A stretch of DNA of 33,719 nucleotides, taken from the NCBI GenBank assembly GCA_027596075.1, contig JADGJC010000390.1, positions 1 to 33,719 on the forward strand, written 5' to 3'. The notes beneath the pieces are model-generated. The model saw only the letters and a program-made list of their open reading frames with translations. It was not told where the DNA came from and did not search any database. A program made the translations under genes and the position numbers. The DNA is from Rhizophlyctis rosea (Eukaryota > Chytridiomycota > Chytridiomycetes > Rhizophlyctidales > Rhizophlyctidaceae). This document shows, piece by piece, positions 18,706 through 28,870 of this stretch. The number at the start of each line of letters is the position of its first letter. Position 1 is the stretch's first letter.

Positions 18706-21700
18706 ATGCTTCGATATAAGATAATGAAGGAGTTGGGTGACGGATCATTTGGAACGGTGTTGAAGGCGGAGAATAAGCAGACGGGAGAAATGGTAGGTAT
18801 TGAGGACTGTTGATATAAGTGGACGACTTGTTCTTCCAGGTTACATACTGTTGTGCGCGACGAAGACGGTCGTGTGTGTGTACAGAACCCTGTTGATGGT
18901 TGTCTCAGCGGAAGCTTGTGAATAGTGGAATAGTGAACGGTGATGGACGCACGGAACCAATGGCGCAATCAAGACGTGATGGTTTCGGAGACAGGTCACC
19001 ACGGACGTTATGCTGATCACTTCCGTTCCCTTCGCCAAACTGACAGGTGGCAATTAAGAAGATGAAACAAAAATACTTCTCATGGGACGAGTGCTTGAAC
19101 TTAAGAGAAGTAAAGGCATGTATTTCCCAATCTACCGACCGTCTGCCATCCTCTCATATGCGATGCGCGCTCACGCCTTCGCAATTACAACAGTCCCTAA
19201 AGAAACTTTCAAACCATCAAAACATCATACGCCTCCTCGAAGTAATCCGAGAAAACGACGAGCTTCATTTTGTGTTTGAATTCATGGAGGGGAATCTATA
19301 TCAGATGACGAAGAATCGGGATGGGGTGCTGTTTGGCGAAGGAGAGGTCAAGAAGCTGATGTATGTTCATTGATGAGAGACTTGACGTCATTTTTGTGTT
19401 GGATTATTTCAGAGAAATGACGGCCTGTTTTTCTGCAGCTTTCAAGTACTACAAGGCCTAGCTCATATGCATAAACACGGGTTTTTTCATAGAGATATGA
19501 AACCTGGTATGTGGTGCGGTGTTATCTAGCGTGACCAATTTGAACGCTCGCATCTGCGGTCCCCACATTGACACCCATGCGCTTGATTTCAGAGAACCTG
19601 CTGACATCAGGCCATAGTGTGAAGATCGCAGATTTTGGATTGGCGCGGGAGATTCGGAGTAGGCCACCATACACGGAATATGTCAGCACACGATGGTAAA
19701 TGAGTGATGATCGCTCCCCAAGCACGTCATGGTGGATGCTGATGATTAGCGATCTAGGTATCGGGCTCCAGAAGTGCTTCTAAGATCGACCGCATACTCC
19801 TCTCCAATTGACATATGGGCAGTCGGGTGCATATTGGCCGAACTTTTCACTCTACGACCCTTATTTCCTGGTGCATCCGAAATGGATCAAATATTCAAAA
19901 TTGTCTCACTCCTTGGCACTCCTTTACCTGAAAACGCCTCCTCGTCATCAAATTCGTCTCGGAATGGCACTCCCGGCAGTATAGGGGGGATGATAGGACA
20001 ACGTGCAAGATATTACGACGAGACCACGCGACCACCAGAGCGGGATACCATCGTTGGGGGAGGAGTATGGACCGAAGGACTCAAACTAGCCAATTCTATG
20101 AATTTCCGTTTCGTGAGCTGTCCAACGGTGCCGCTAAGTCACGCTGTTCCGAACGCGAGCGACGAGGCGTTGCAGCTGATAGCGGATATGCTGCAGTATG
20201 ATCCAAATCGACGACCGACGGCGCAGGAAGCGCTGCAACATTCATGGTTTGAGGAATGTTGGGAGAGCGAGGCGGCTAGGGCGGCGGTTCTTGGGATTGC
20301 GAGGGAAGGGGAGGTGGGACCGGCCGTTGATATTGTGGAGGAAAAGACGGATGGAGCTGGTGGTGTGATGGAGTCGGAGCGACGGACGGAAACAGAGAGG
20401 TTGGAAAGCGTGGAGGATCTGAGGAGACCGTATGATGGCGTTGTGACGCCGGACGAGTTCTTGTTTGATGGCATGGACTTGGAAGAGGAGATAGGCGGGA
20501 ATGGGACGGGGAAGGCGGATTCGGGTAAAGATGTGACATTTTTGGAGGGTGAAGGAGGGAGGAGAAATTCGGTTCATCGGACGTCTGTTGCGTCGAGGAT
20601 TCCAACTCCGGCGGCGTCGTCGAAACGAGGCAGCGTAACATCAATACGTGGAAGCGTAACTTCGCTGAAACGACCCTCTCTATCAGATTCCAATTTCAAT
20701 CTACCGTTCTCGACGCCAGGACCAGGGAAGAAGAAATCGATATCTGATGCGCCGTCCATGCCGGGTGGAGTCACACAAATGGATACAGACACGGCTGCGG
20801 ATCTATCCTTCATTGAAGGCACACAACATAATAAAATGGGCCGAAATTCCTCACTGACTTTTGTAACAAACGACCACCACCCACCTTCCAACATCCCGTC
20901 AAATCGAACATCCCCCGCTTCAAAACAACCAGCCTTCAGCAAAACGTACAAGCCGCTCCCGAATATTGGCCACAACGAGTCTCTCATTGCCCCTGCCCCA
21001 CCACCCGACCTTCCGACATCTCCATCCCCGAACATCGACTCGTTGCTCGACGAGATCGGATCGGACGTGGAGCCGACGGGGTGGGATCGTGGGGAGGAGG
21101 GGCATGTGGGCGGTGCGGAAGAGACGAGTTTGAAAGGCGGAGGGAAGTTGAGCGGGCGCAAAGGGCGGTTACCTGCGTTCTTGGATTCGGAGAGGAGTTC
21201 TAGTCGGAATGGGGATGGTGGTGGGGTGGCGCCTGCTGCTGCTAGCCCGGATTTGGGGAGTGGGGTAGTGAGATTTACGGCAAGTCCTGATGCGGATGGT
21301 GGTGGGGGCATGATGCATTTGGATGGTCGGGAGTACCAACAACAACAACGACAACAACAGCATCAGTACCAGCAGCAGCAGCAGCAGCTACACCAACATC
21401 GGCGACGATCACAAATGCCGGAAGGCGAACTACCCTCCGTTCCGGAAACGCCGCAGGCCGGTGACCCGTATTCGTCTATGCACCTCACAGCGGGAACGCT
21501 GTTGGCGGGGAGTAATAAGGCGTTGAATCAGGTGGGGTTGGGAAGCCCTAGTCCGGCGATGACGCCGGAGAGGAATGTGTTTGAGCAGGCGGGTTTGGAA
21601 GGGAGTGGGAGGTGGGAGGGTGGGAGTTTAGGAGGTGCGGGAAGGGTGGAAGCGGGTGGAGGGGTTGGGTTGGGGAGTCCGAAGAAGGAGAGAAGTTTCT

Positions 21701-22449
21701 TTGGGGGGTTGTTTAGGAATTCGGGAGGGTTGAGGGGGATGTCGAGGGAGGCAGGTGCCGGTGCGGGTGCGGGTGTGGGGGTTTTGAGGGATTTGCAAGT
21801 TAAAGGTAAGTTGTGCATCCGTTTACATTCCGTTTTCAACTTCCTCGTCTATGTAACGTGCTTACTCGCTAACTTCCACTCAGGCAATCCCCTCCGCTCC
21901 CCAACCCACCCACCACCCCGCCCCGCCCCACTCACAAACCCCCTCCCAAACACGCGCCCACCACCCTCCTTCTTCTCCCAACCCTCCCAACACTTCAATC
22001 CCGCCAACCTCGCCATCCCCGGCGGCCGTCTCCGTTCAAAATCACATAACCCAGCCGACCCCCTCCTCCAATCCGTCACCTCCTTCTCCCAAATCCCCGG
22101 GTTGCGCGCACTAAGAGGAGCCGGTAAAACGGACCAGTACGGAAGTAATGGACGGATGCAGCCGCCTAGTCGGAACGGGGCAGGGAATACTCCGAGGGGT
22201 AATGCGTCGAGGCGGGGGTATGATTCGAGGACTGGTGTTACTAGTCGGGGAACGGGGGGGCTTTCCTCGAATGGGGGGAGTGTGGCGGGTGGGAGGGGGG
22301 TGTTGCCTTTGATTGGGGGTGGGGCGGGGACGGTGGTTGGGGGGTGGGGAGGTGCGGAAAGGGGGTTGAGGGGGTTGGGTAGTCCGGGGAGGAGGGAGGA
22401 GGGGGTTGTTGGGGGAGGGGGACGGAAGGGGAGTAGGGGGTTTGGATGA
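18706..22449 (+). CDS. RCK/MAK/Ime2-type serine/threonine protein kinase
   Basis: Seven exons (18706-18792, 19047-19115, 19194-19360, 19439-19506, 19593-19695, 19758-21805, 21884-22449) give 1035 residues. The kinase domain has GDGSFG at 11-16, VAIKK with Lys33, HRDMKPENLL at 125-134, DFGLAR at 144-149, a TEY activation motif at 158-160, and [10 protein letters not shown] Ser/Gly-rich insert precedes [15 protein letters not shown], and [19 protein letters not shown] is diagnostic of the RCK branch (MAK, CILK1, LF4, fungal Ime2/Crk1). The rest is a long disordered tail with a CAN-coded poly-Gln/His stretch and Gly-rich end. Relatives control meiosis and morphogenesis in fungi and cilium length in flagellated cells. 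Intron 2 uses a GC donor. Phosphorylation of the TEY motif is the expected switch. Confidence 0.92.
21335..21405 (+). repeat. CAA/CAG trinucleotide tract coding poly-Gln
   Basis: Interrupted CAA and CAG codons in the kinase tail give runs of Gln broken by Arg, His and Tyr. Mixed codons make it less prone to slippage than a pure tract. Confidence 0.85.
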
Positions 22450-23790
22450 TGGGGTGTGGTATTTAGTTTGGGTTTGTAGTAGTTTGGGTATTGTGATGTT
22501 CTGATGTGTTTTTGTTCATGTGGGTGTTTGTATAATGTACTTTTGTTTCTGTTCGTCGTGTGAAGCATGATGGGTTTTGTTTTTGGGGCGTGGGTATGGG
22601 AAAGGATGTATACTCTTTTTGATGGCACACGACGGTTCTAGGTAGAGATTGTGCGGGCGTAGATATATGTGCTGCCATAGCCAATCATCTATGTACCGTC
22701 ATCATTCAGGTTGGCGCACATGTCGCGCGGGTGGGCGGGATCAAACGTGATCCAGGTCAATGAAGTCAACCAATGATTTTCCAGCGATGAGCCGCATCGC
22801 TGACCAGCGTTCTCATCAACGTCGACTGGTCTTCGGTCATCCTTGAGCAACTTGAAGGAGTACATATCCCATTGACTCTCATAACCTCATGCACTTCGGG
22901 ATTTCCGTTACAACCCTGACAGGTTCAAAGTCCAAACTGCCTTTCTGTAAGTGTTTGTCAGGTTGCCGAATCTCAAATGTGTTACGTGGGCCGTCCCAAA
23001 AAGGCATCTTCCGCCTTCATCACCACACCCATTACATTACGTTACTATGTCCCTTTTTGCACCTGACATTGTTATCCGCGAAGTTTCGGCAATCATTCGC
23101 GACCTTCCGGGCTGTGCATATACCAGTTACCTCCATCATTCACCTGGGATACGTTATCTCGAGCCTTGATGATTTGTAACCACCGAATCGATCATCATAG
23201 GTTGTTGCGGCTAGTCGTCTGTGCATACTGTTACACCATTTTGCATCAGAACGGACCAATTCCTCAATGCTTTTCTTCTGTGGTGGTTGAACAAATTGAT
23301 TGCCGTGAGCCCTTGGAGGTTGCATGGACATTAGCATGAAATCTGGTCCGATGCCTTCTGTGGAGGAAGTTTGAGCTTTGATATGTTATGGGAAGGGTGG
23401 CTATGAGGCCCATTTCGTTGCTGCTCGTTGTTCCAGTTGACCCCAGCAACATCTTGGGAGGCGGACGGGAAGTCTTAGGAAGTATCAGGCTTGACGGAGT
23501 CAGATGATTGCGTGTATTCAGGACTCTCTTGTTGTGGATATTGGCCATTTCAGCGCTGATGGTCAACTTCTTGCTTCGGAATTGAGAATGTTGGAAGGAA
23601 AGTTCTACAGAGATACGCGATGTTCACTTTCAGGGTCCAAGTATCGAAACCAATCTAAACCGAAGAAGGAAAGACCAGCCTGTTCTTGCACAACGACGAC
23701 ACACCCTCGTGACACCCGCCGGTGGGGAAACACGACCACATTGCCACGTGTGATTTCAACCAGACACCTGCAGAAAGTCTCCTCTCTTCC
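22450..23790. other. Intergenic region, no supported gene
   Basis: The 3' side of the kinase gene is T/G-rich. A 40-codon frame from ATG 23047 (MSLFAPDIVIREVSAI) ends at 23169 and has protein-like character, but it stands alone. No RNA gene or repeat was noticed. Confidence 0.35.
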
Positions 23791-23794
23791 TGTT

Positions 23795-23800
23795 TATAAA
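23795..23800 (+). promoter_or_regulatory. TATA box of the KDEL-protein gene
   Basis: TATAAA lies 65-70 bp upstream of the ATG at 23865, followed by a C/T-rich then A-rich leader ending in AAAACC before the start. This arrangement is typical of a well-expressed fungal gene. Confidence 0.5.
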
Positions 23801-23864
23801 CAAACCCCTTCCCCACCGGTCACTTCCATCCCCTCAATTCCTCCAAATTCGCAAGACAAAAACC

Positions 23865-24635
23865 ATGCTCGGACAATCGTACTCCTCCCTCGTCCTCGCC
23901 CTAGTGGCGTTCCTTGCCGCTTCGGCTTCCGCAAAGGGATTTAGGAACCCTAATGACCCTTTGGCCAAGGCTCCGGTACAGAGATTCAGTCCTTCCTCAT
24001 GCCAGCCGGCTTCAGGAATTAATCAAGTCACCTTCCATAAATATAGGAATGTCAACACTTCGGCGAGAAAATGAACACGTACATCAAAGCTGAGGCGTGT
24101 CCGAACCTTCAGACGGTGAGTGGAGAGGACTACTTTTGGGGCCGAAGGAAGTGAAGGTGCTCAAGTTGCGTCTGCAGGACACCTCCGGCTTCCTCGCCTG
24201 TCGCTGTAGCAAGGACTTCCAAGCACTCGCCGACGGTCACCTTGAATGTATCATGAACAGCAGTGCTCTTGATAAGGCGTAAGTTCCTTTCTGTCATTCA
24301 TTGTTTCAAAAAGTCCCAACATTCACCCCAATCACAGCACAAAAACCAACTTCCAGCGCACACACAACATCTACGCCTGCGTTTGCGACCAACCAAAAGA
24401 AAACTGGAACGAGAAGGAGTTCCGGGCATGTTTCGCCAAGTTCCCAAAGGAGGATGAGAAGCCTGCGGTGAAGAAGGAGGAGGTGAAGAAGGAGCCTAAG
24501 AAGGTGGAGGAGAAGAAGACGGAGGCTACGAAGGAGGCGGAGAAGGAGACAAAGGTGGAGGCGCCTGAGTCGACCGTTGAGGAGACGGAGGAGGAGGCGG
24601 TTGTGGAGGAGGTGGAGGCTAAGGACGAGTTGTAG
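23865..24635 (+). CDS. ER-lumen candidate: signal peptide, Cys-rich domain, acidic tail, C-terminal KDEL
   Basis: Exons 23865-23975, 24047-24115, 24178-24278 and 24338-24635 give 192 residues. The N-terminus is a clear signal peptide (LVLALVAFLAASASA, cut expected near residue 23). The middle contains ACPNLQT, GFLACRCSKDFQALADGHLE and IYACVCDQP, about eight cysteines, likely disulfide-bonded. A long Lys/Glu-rich tail follows, and the last four residues are KDEL, the ER-retrieval signal read by the Erd2 receptor. So an ER-resident protein of unknown function is expected. The last two introns have good GTGAGT and GTAAGT donors. The first (GTACAG donor) is weaker. Without it the frame stops at 24074, so an alternative first junction or an indel is possible. 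No homologous family is recognised. Confidence 0.7.
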
Positions 24636-25016
24636 GGGTTGATGATGAAGAAACTTTTGGCTGGCTCCAAGTTTCTGCTTTACATGGATTAAATATTTTA
24701 CGATTAACGCCTGTTGAGGCTGCAAATGAGGTCGACAATTAGGTTTGCAGAAATTCTGGGTTGGGCAGGTGTTTTGCCTGGACAACAGCAGGATCCCATT
24801 TTCCCATTTGGTGACCAAATCAAGCACTCTACTGCAATCTCTCACTGTTTTGAACCCCCACTTCCATACATCAGGAGATGGATCCCCAGGAAACCATTGC
24901 AATGACACCAAAAGAAACTCTCCCTCCCCTGTGGTCGATCGATGACATAAAAGTATGACGAACGAATCCATAAGGAAGAACCCCCTTTCCGTGCCCCGGT
25001 TCATGCGCCATCAAAA
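24636..25016. other. Intergenic, nothing seen
   Basis: This follows the KDEL gene. TTAAATATTT near 24690 may take part in 3'-end formation, but no standard AATAAA was found. Confidence 0.3.
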
Positions 25017-25463
25017 ATGTCAATGCAGTATCATCACTCCAAAACGACCAAGCTGGCATTCCAAAAAATCACAATCGCATTACTGTCCACCAGTAAGATC
25101 CAGATTAATGGCATACCACAAGCTTGCCATGTTCTCCCCATCGGCTTGCCCTTGTCGAAAACTGTCATCTTGGCCATTCTCAAGCTATACGCAAAGGAGG
25201 TCTGCAATTTTCAGTATAAAGTCGTTAAAGCGGTCGTCAAACCCCTTGGACTCAAAAGTACCCATGACCGCGTCACCCCACATGTCTCGATGAGACGTTT
25301 CCTCCGAGCATTGATGCATTGTAAGAACCAAGCTTGTCGTCTCATCTCGTTGTTGCTGGTTGTTCCTCCATACTTGTACACAACTTTGGATAAAAGACCG
25401 ACGATTCTATCAATATACAAAAAGTGGTTTAGCATGTGTGAGACAACAGCAAAAGTATACTGA
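25017..25463 (+). CDS. Hypothetical 148-residue open frame
   Basis: An uninterrupted ATG-started frame contains ITIALLSTSKIQ, a mildly hydrophobic segment and a basic composition. It shows no family, motif or splice context that I recognise. Frames of this length can occur by chance in such DNA, and the base composition is not exon-like compared with neighbours, so it is weakly supported. Confidence 0.15.
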   Translation: MSMQYHHSKTTKLAFQKITIALLSTSKIQINGIPQACHVLPIGLPLSKTVILAILKLYAKEVCNFQYKVVKAVVKPLGLKSTHDRVTPHVSMRRFLRALMHCKNQACRLISLLLVVPPYLYTTLDKRPTILSIYKKWFSMCETTAKVY

Positions 25464-27027
25464 GGCTAAGCTCCCTGGACTACGAACTCATTTGATCATC
25501 TTTCAGAGAAGTCGGAGGCCTGATGATTTGGAGGTATAAAAGCAATAAAATCCCTTTCGCTACTGCTTGTTGCTTCACCATACTCACGCAAGATTTTGCA
25601 ACCGGGATGAAGAAGGTGCATTGTGTGATAAACTCCTAAATCTGCCAACATCACGGAAGGTTTACGCAACACGTCCGCAGCTGCTTACCCTGACGGCTCA
25701 CCAGTAGAATATCTCCAGCATCAGGTATTGTCAAGAAGCCTTGCACTTTGATGAAATCTTGATCTCGAGGGGACCTATAACAACCAGCGACTCCTCCAAC
25801 ACGTAGTATGCCTTGAAGCCAGCCCGAACTATTACATCCGGCTTGACTAACAGCTGTAACAACGCCAAGGACTGTGTCACGCGCAGATTTCGATGCCACG
25901 CGCATGAACACTCAGTGACTTTTGCCGACGCGAAAAGCAAAGAACCCAATCGCCAAGATGCCAAGACCTAAAGCACCAAAATCGCAAATACTGACTTACC
26001 CCTCACCTGGAGCACCTTAAAGAGTAACTCAGGCAAGGCTGAAGGACTGACAGCACCGATGGAGGTGAACCACTCGCAAAAGGCTCCAACATATTGTCAT
26101 CCGTGCATTGGAACAGCACAAGCATGACCGCGCAGCAAAGATCACTGCAGAGAAAAGAGCACACCGGACCACCGAGACGCCACATCGGGTAGACGGAAGA
26201 CCTAAATATATCAGCTCGTCAATGACACAAAACCTCACCCGTAACGGGGAACATGCACCAAAAGCATGAGAGTTAGTACCCAATGTCCAGAGGGTTAGCA
26301 ACAAGGAGCCAATATAATGTCTTGAATCACTTTTTGATCCACGGGTGCTCACGGAGGTATGGGACATCGCGCAGCGTGAGCCGCATTTCGTGACTTGGTG
26401 GATGCTGGAGCTGATAGTTCGTGGCGTTCGAAAAGTCCGGACTGAAAAGGGGTTTGAGAAAGTCTCGAGGGTTGCAGACGGGGAACACAATTAGGAGTCG
26501 GAATTGAGACGGGAGGTGTGGGAAACTGCCGGAAATAATGCAGTCGTGACTGAAGTTTCATCAATTCGCAAAAGGAGCCTGGCAACGTGCTGTAACAAGC
26601 GGCGGAATAACCATCGAAAGCAACGGAGAGAACGTTTTCTTGAGCAGTGTGCCGCCGTTGGACATTATCAGAAATACGTAACGATTCTGACGCCGGGTTC
26701 CTAAGTATTAGACCCGAATATTAGAAGACTGAACATCTCTATTACCGGTAATGGAAACCCACACAAACACTCACCTGGGTTGGGTCACGTCCGACCTTCC
26801 ACCAAAAAATCAACGTGCACGACTTACCTCAATGTCCAACGGCTTCTGGTGCTGATTAGCTGGTCAAAAGCGAACGATATCCCAATTCGGAACCATCATG
26901 AAACAAATAATCCAACTTTCATTACAGTTTACCCACTACATATGAGTGTCCCACCCGGAGAGCTACTTCGCAAATACTAAGCCCCTTAAATCAACCGTCA
27001 TTCTTCCGCACCATCCTTATCCAAACA
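25464..27027. other. Gene-poor stretch containing one copy of a diverged repeat
   Basis: No gene is supported. The first copy of a dispersed direct repeat lies at about 26095-26400. Otherwise I see only short random frames. Confidence 0.35.
26095..26400. repeat. Diverged direct repeat, copy A
   Basis: The sequence shares several ordered blocks with copy B at 27900-28200 in the same orientation. They include AGCACAAGCATGA, GCGCAGCAAA(G/A)ATCACTGC, GAAGACCTAAA(T/G)ATAT and GGACATCGCGC(A/G)GCGTGA(G/A)CCGCAT. Translated on the minus strand, both give AVIFAA.SCLC.SN. It is probably an old transposable-element piece or duplicated segment. Confidence 0.6.
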
Positions 27028-27192
27028 ATGAAAACCTTCATAGCAACCCATTCAGTAGGACACTCATCCCACCTACTCCTCTTATATCTCTCCGACATCC
27101 TCGTCGAGCTAGTGCCTATGTTTGCGGAGGGTGAGAGCGCGGACGAGTTATTTGAGATGGTGAGAGGAGGGGTGAGGAAGGTGGTTGCTTAA
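27028..27192 (+). CDS. Small open frame, 54 residues, possible last exon
   Basis: The frame MKTFIATHSVGHSS...LLLLYLSDILVELVP, then FAEGESADELFEMVRGGV, ends at TAA 27190. Composition switches from C-rich to G-rich within it, exactly as in the real exons of this window, which favours coding. It may be the 3' exon of a larger gene whose upstream part I could not find. No family is recognised. Confidence 0.3.
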   Translation: MKTFIATHSVGHSSHLLLLYLSDILVELVPMFAEGESADELFEMVRGGVRKVVA

Positions 27193-28870
27193 GCTGGCAA
27201 TGGATGCGGTACGGTTGAAATGAGCGAGCGTGTTCGCCGAGGGTTTAGATTTGTCGTGGGCTGAGGATGTGGTAGGGGATGCGTTGGGGAGGGTATTTGG
27301 GAAGACCATCTTTGTAATGTTTGGTGGAGGGGTGATGTTTGTGTGCAGTGTATATCTCATTGTGCTATTTTTGATGTATCTGTAAACAGAAGTTTCTTTT
27401 TTCTTGGTTATTGTCCTTTGATGCGTTGCTTGCTTGGTTGCTGGGTTGTCATATAATCTTATTGTTAAGCCGCGATTGGGGGGTTCCTTTTGTTCTTGTG
27501 GTGGCTGGATCACTGCGAAAGTCACTCCACTAAATGCGCCTGAAGCCTTCCACCTAGCCCTTGATGCTGTGTCTCCAAGTTGATGGATGTGATATCTAAA
27601 AGAACCGACCAGCATATTCGTCGTTTCCTGTGCTAGCCAATTCGGCAACATGCATGGTCTCTCAAGACTTCTCGTGCAGTCTATTGCTCAACTACTTTTG
27701 AATTCTTTCTTTATTACATTTTGATGGCGTACATGAACATGTTCTCAAATCCACTTACAATTATTTCTTCCCCTTCCCCTACTCACCGCCATTTACATCA
27801 CGCAAAAAGACATTGGAAAGAAAACCGTCTTCATGAAAGTTCTGCCACCACTCCATCACAGCTAGTGCTAGTGAACCAAAGTCACCAACCTCCCACGCAT
27901 TGTCATGCCGTACGTTGGAATAGCACAAGCATGATGGCGCAGCAAAAATCACTGCGGTCCAGAACGCGCCGTGGAACCACATACATCTCAGACGGGGTAG
28001 AGTGAAGACCTAAAGATATTTGACAATAAAGTTAGAAAAAGGATCTCGCGCTCAAGACTCCACAAGAAAAAGATGGTGATCAGTATCAAGGTTCGAAGTA
28101 GTCAGCAAATCACAGCATAGCATGTCTTTTGAGGTTAGTTTTGATTCACCCGGTGCCGAAGGAAAGATTGGACATCGCGCGGCGTGAACCGCATACCGCA
28201 TTCGATATTTGAGGAATCATCCCTGTCAACCGTGAAACAATTCGTTTTCTGACATTGTTCGAGTTGCTTCGTACATTCTTCTCACTCTTTTGTGTAGCAC
28301 CAAGCAAGGTTCATCCCAACGTCCTCGTCAAACGCAATTGAATCACGGCACCAGAGTCGGCTCGCTGCAAGCCAATTGATATCACGGAGTATAGTGGTAG
28401 GTTGAAGCTAGCAACCCTAAACATCCAGCCGTCTTATTTACATTGCTAATAGCCAATTCTCAGCCATCAGCCACGTCTGGTCTCCATCACTTGTGCAGCC
28501 TCGCTCGTCTCGGCCTTACCTCTCTGCCACGACACATCATCCGGGGAGCCTCATATGGTACGAGTCTCGACAGCGGACTCACACACTCTTGTTCTGATCA
28601 CCTCTTTCAGGCTTGACTTATCTTCCGACACGATTCCTCGTTACTCATCAGTGTCCGCCTATCACACTTCAATCCCCGTCCGCCACTTTCCGTCGTTCTT
28701 TGATGCACTTTCAAATTGTTGCCCCAAACGTGCTATAACGAGGTACGGCTTTCTTTTCAAGGCAAGTCTTGTTGGCGTCGAATTTTCCCCTTGCTCATGG
28801 AGCTTACCATCTCCCTCTACAGTAGGGCATTGTCGGTGAGATGTTGATGCTTAAGTTTTGGCCTTGCGAA
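27193..28870. other. Gene-poor stretch with the second diverged repeat copy
   Basis: No supported gene. Direct-repeat copy B lies at about 27900-28200. An isolated open frame at 28555-28839 on the plus strand looks like a chance frame. Confidence 0.3.
27900..28200. repeat. Diverged direct repeat, copy B
   Basis: Partner of copy A about 1.8 kb to the left, same orientation. The ordered blocks match while the spacers between them differ in length and sequence. Confidence 0.6.

Noticed and set aside
20574..21311. 245-codon minus-strand frame
   Set aside because: It is antisense to the kinase tail; the low-complexity Gly/Ser/Pro-rich coding sequence leaves the opposite strand open by chance.
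24306..25004. 232-codon minus-strand frame with Leu/Arg-rich sequence
   Set aside because: The Leu-rich part is the reverse complement of the Lys/Glu codon tract of the KDEL gene.
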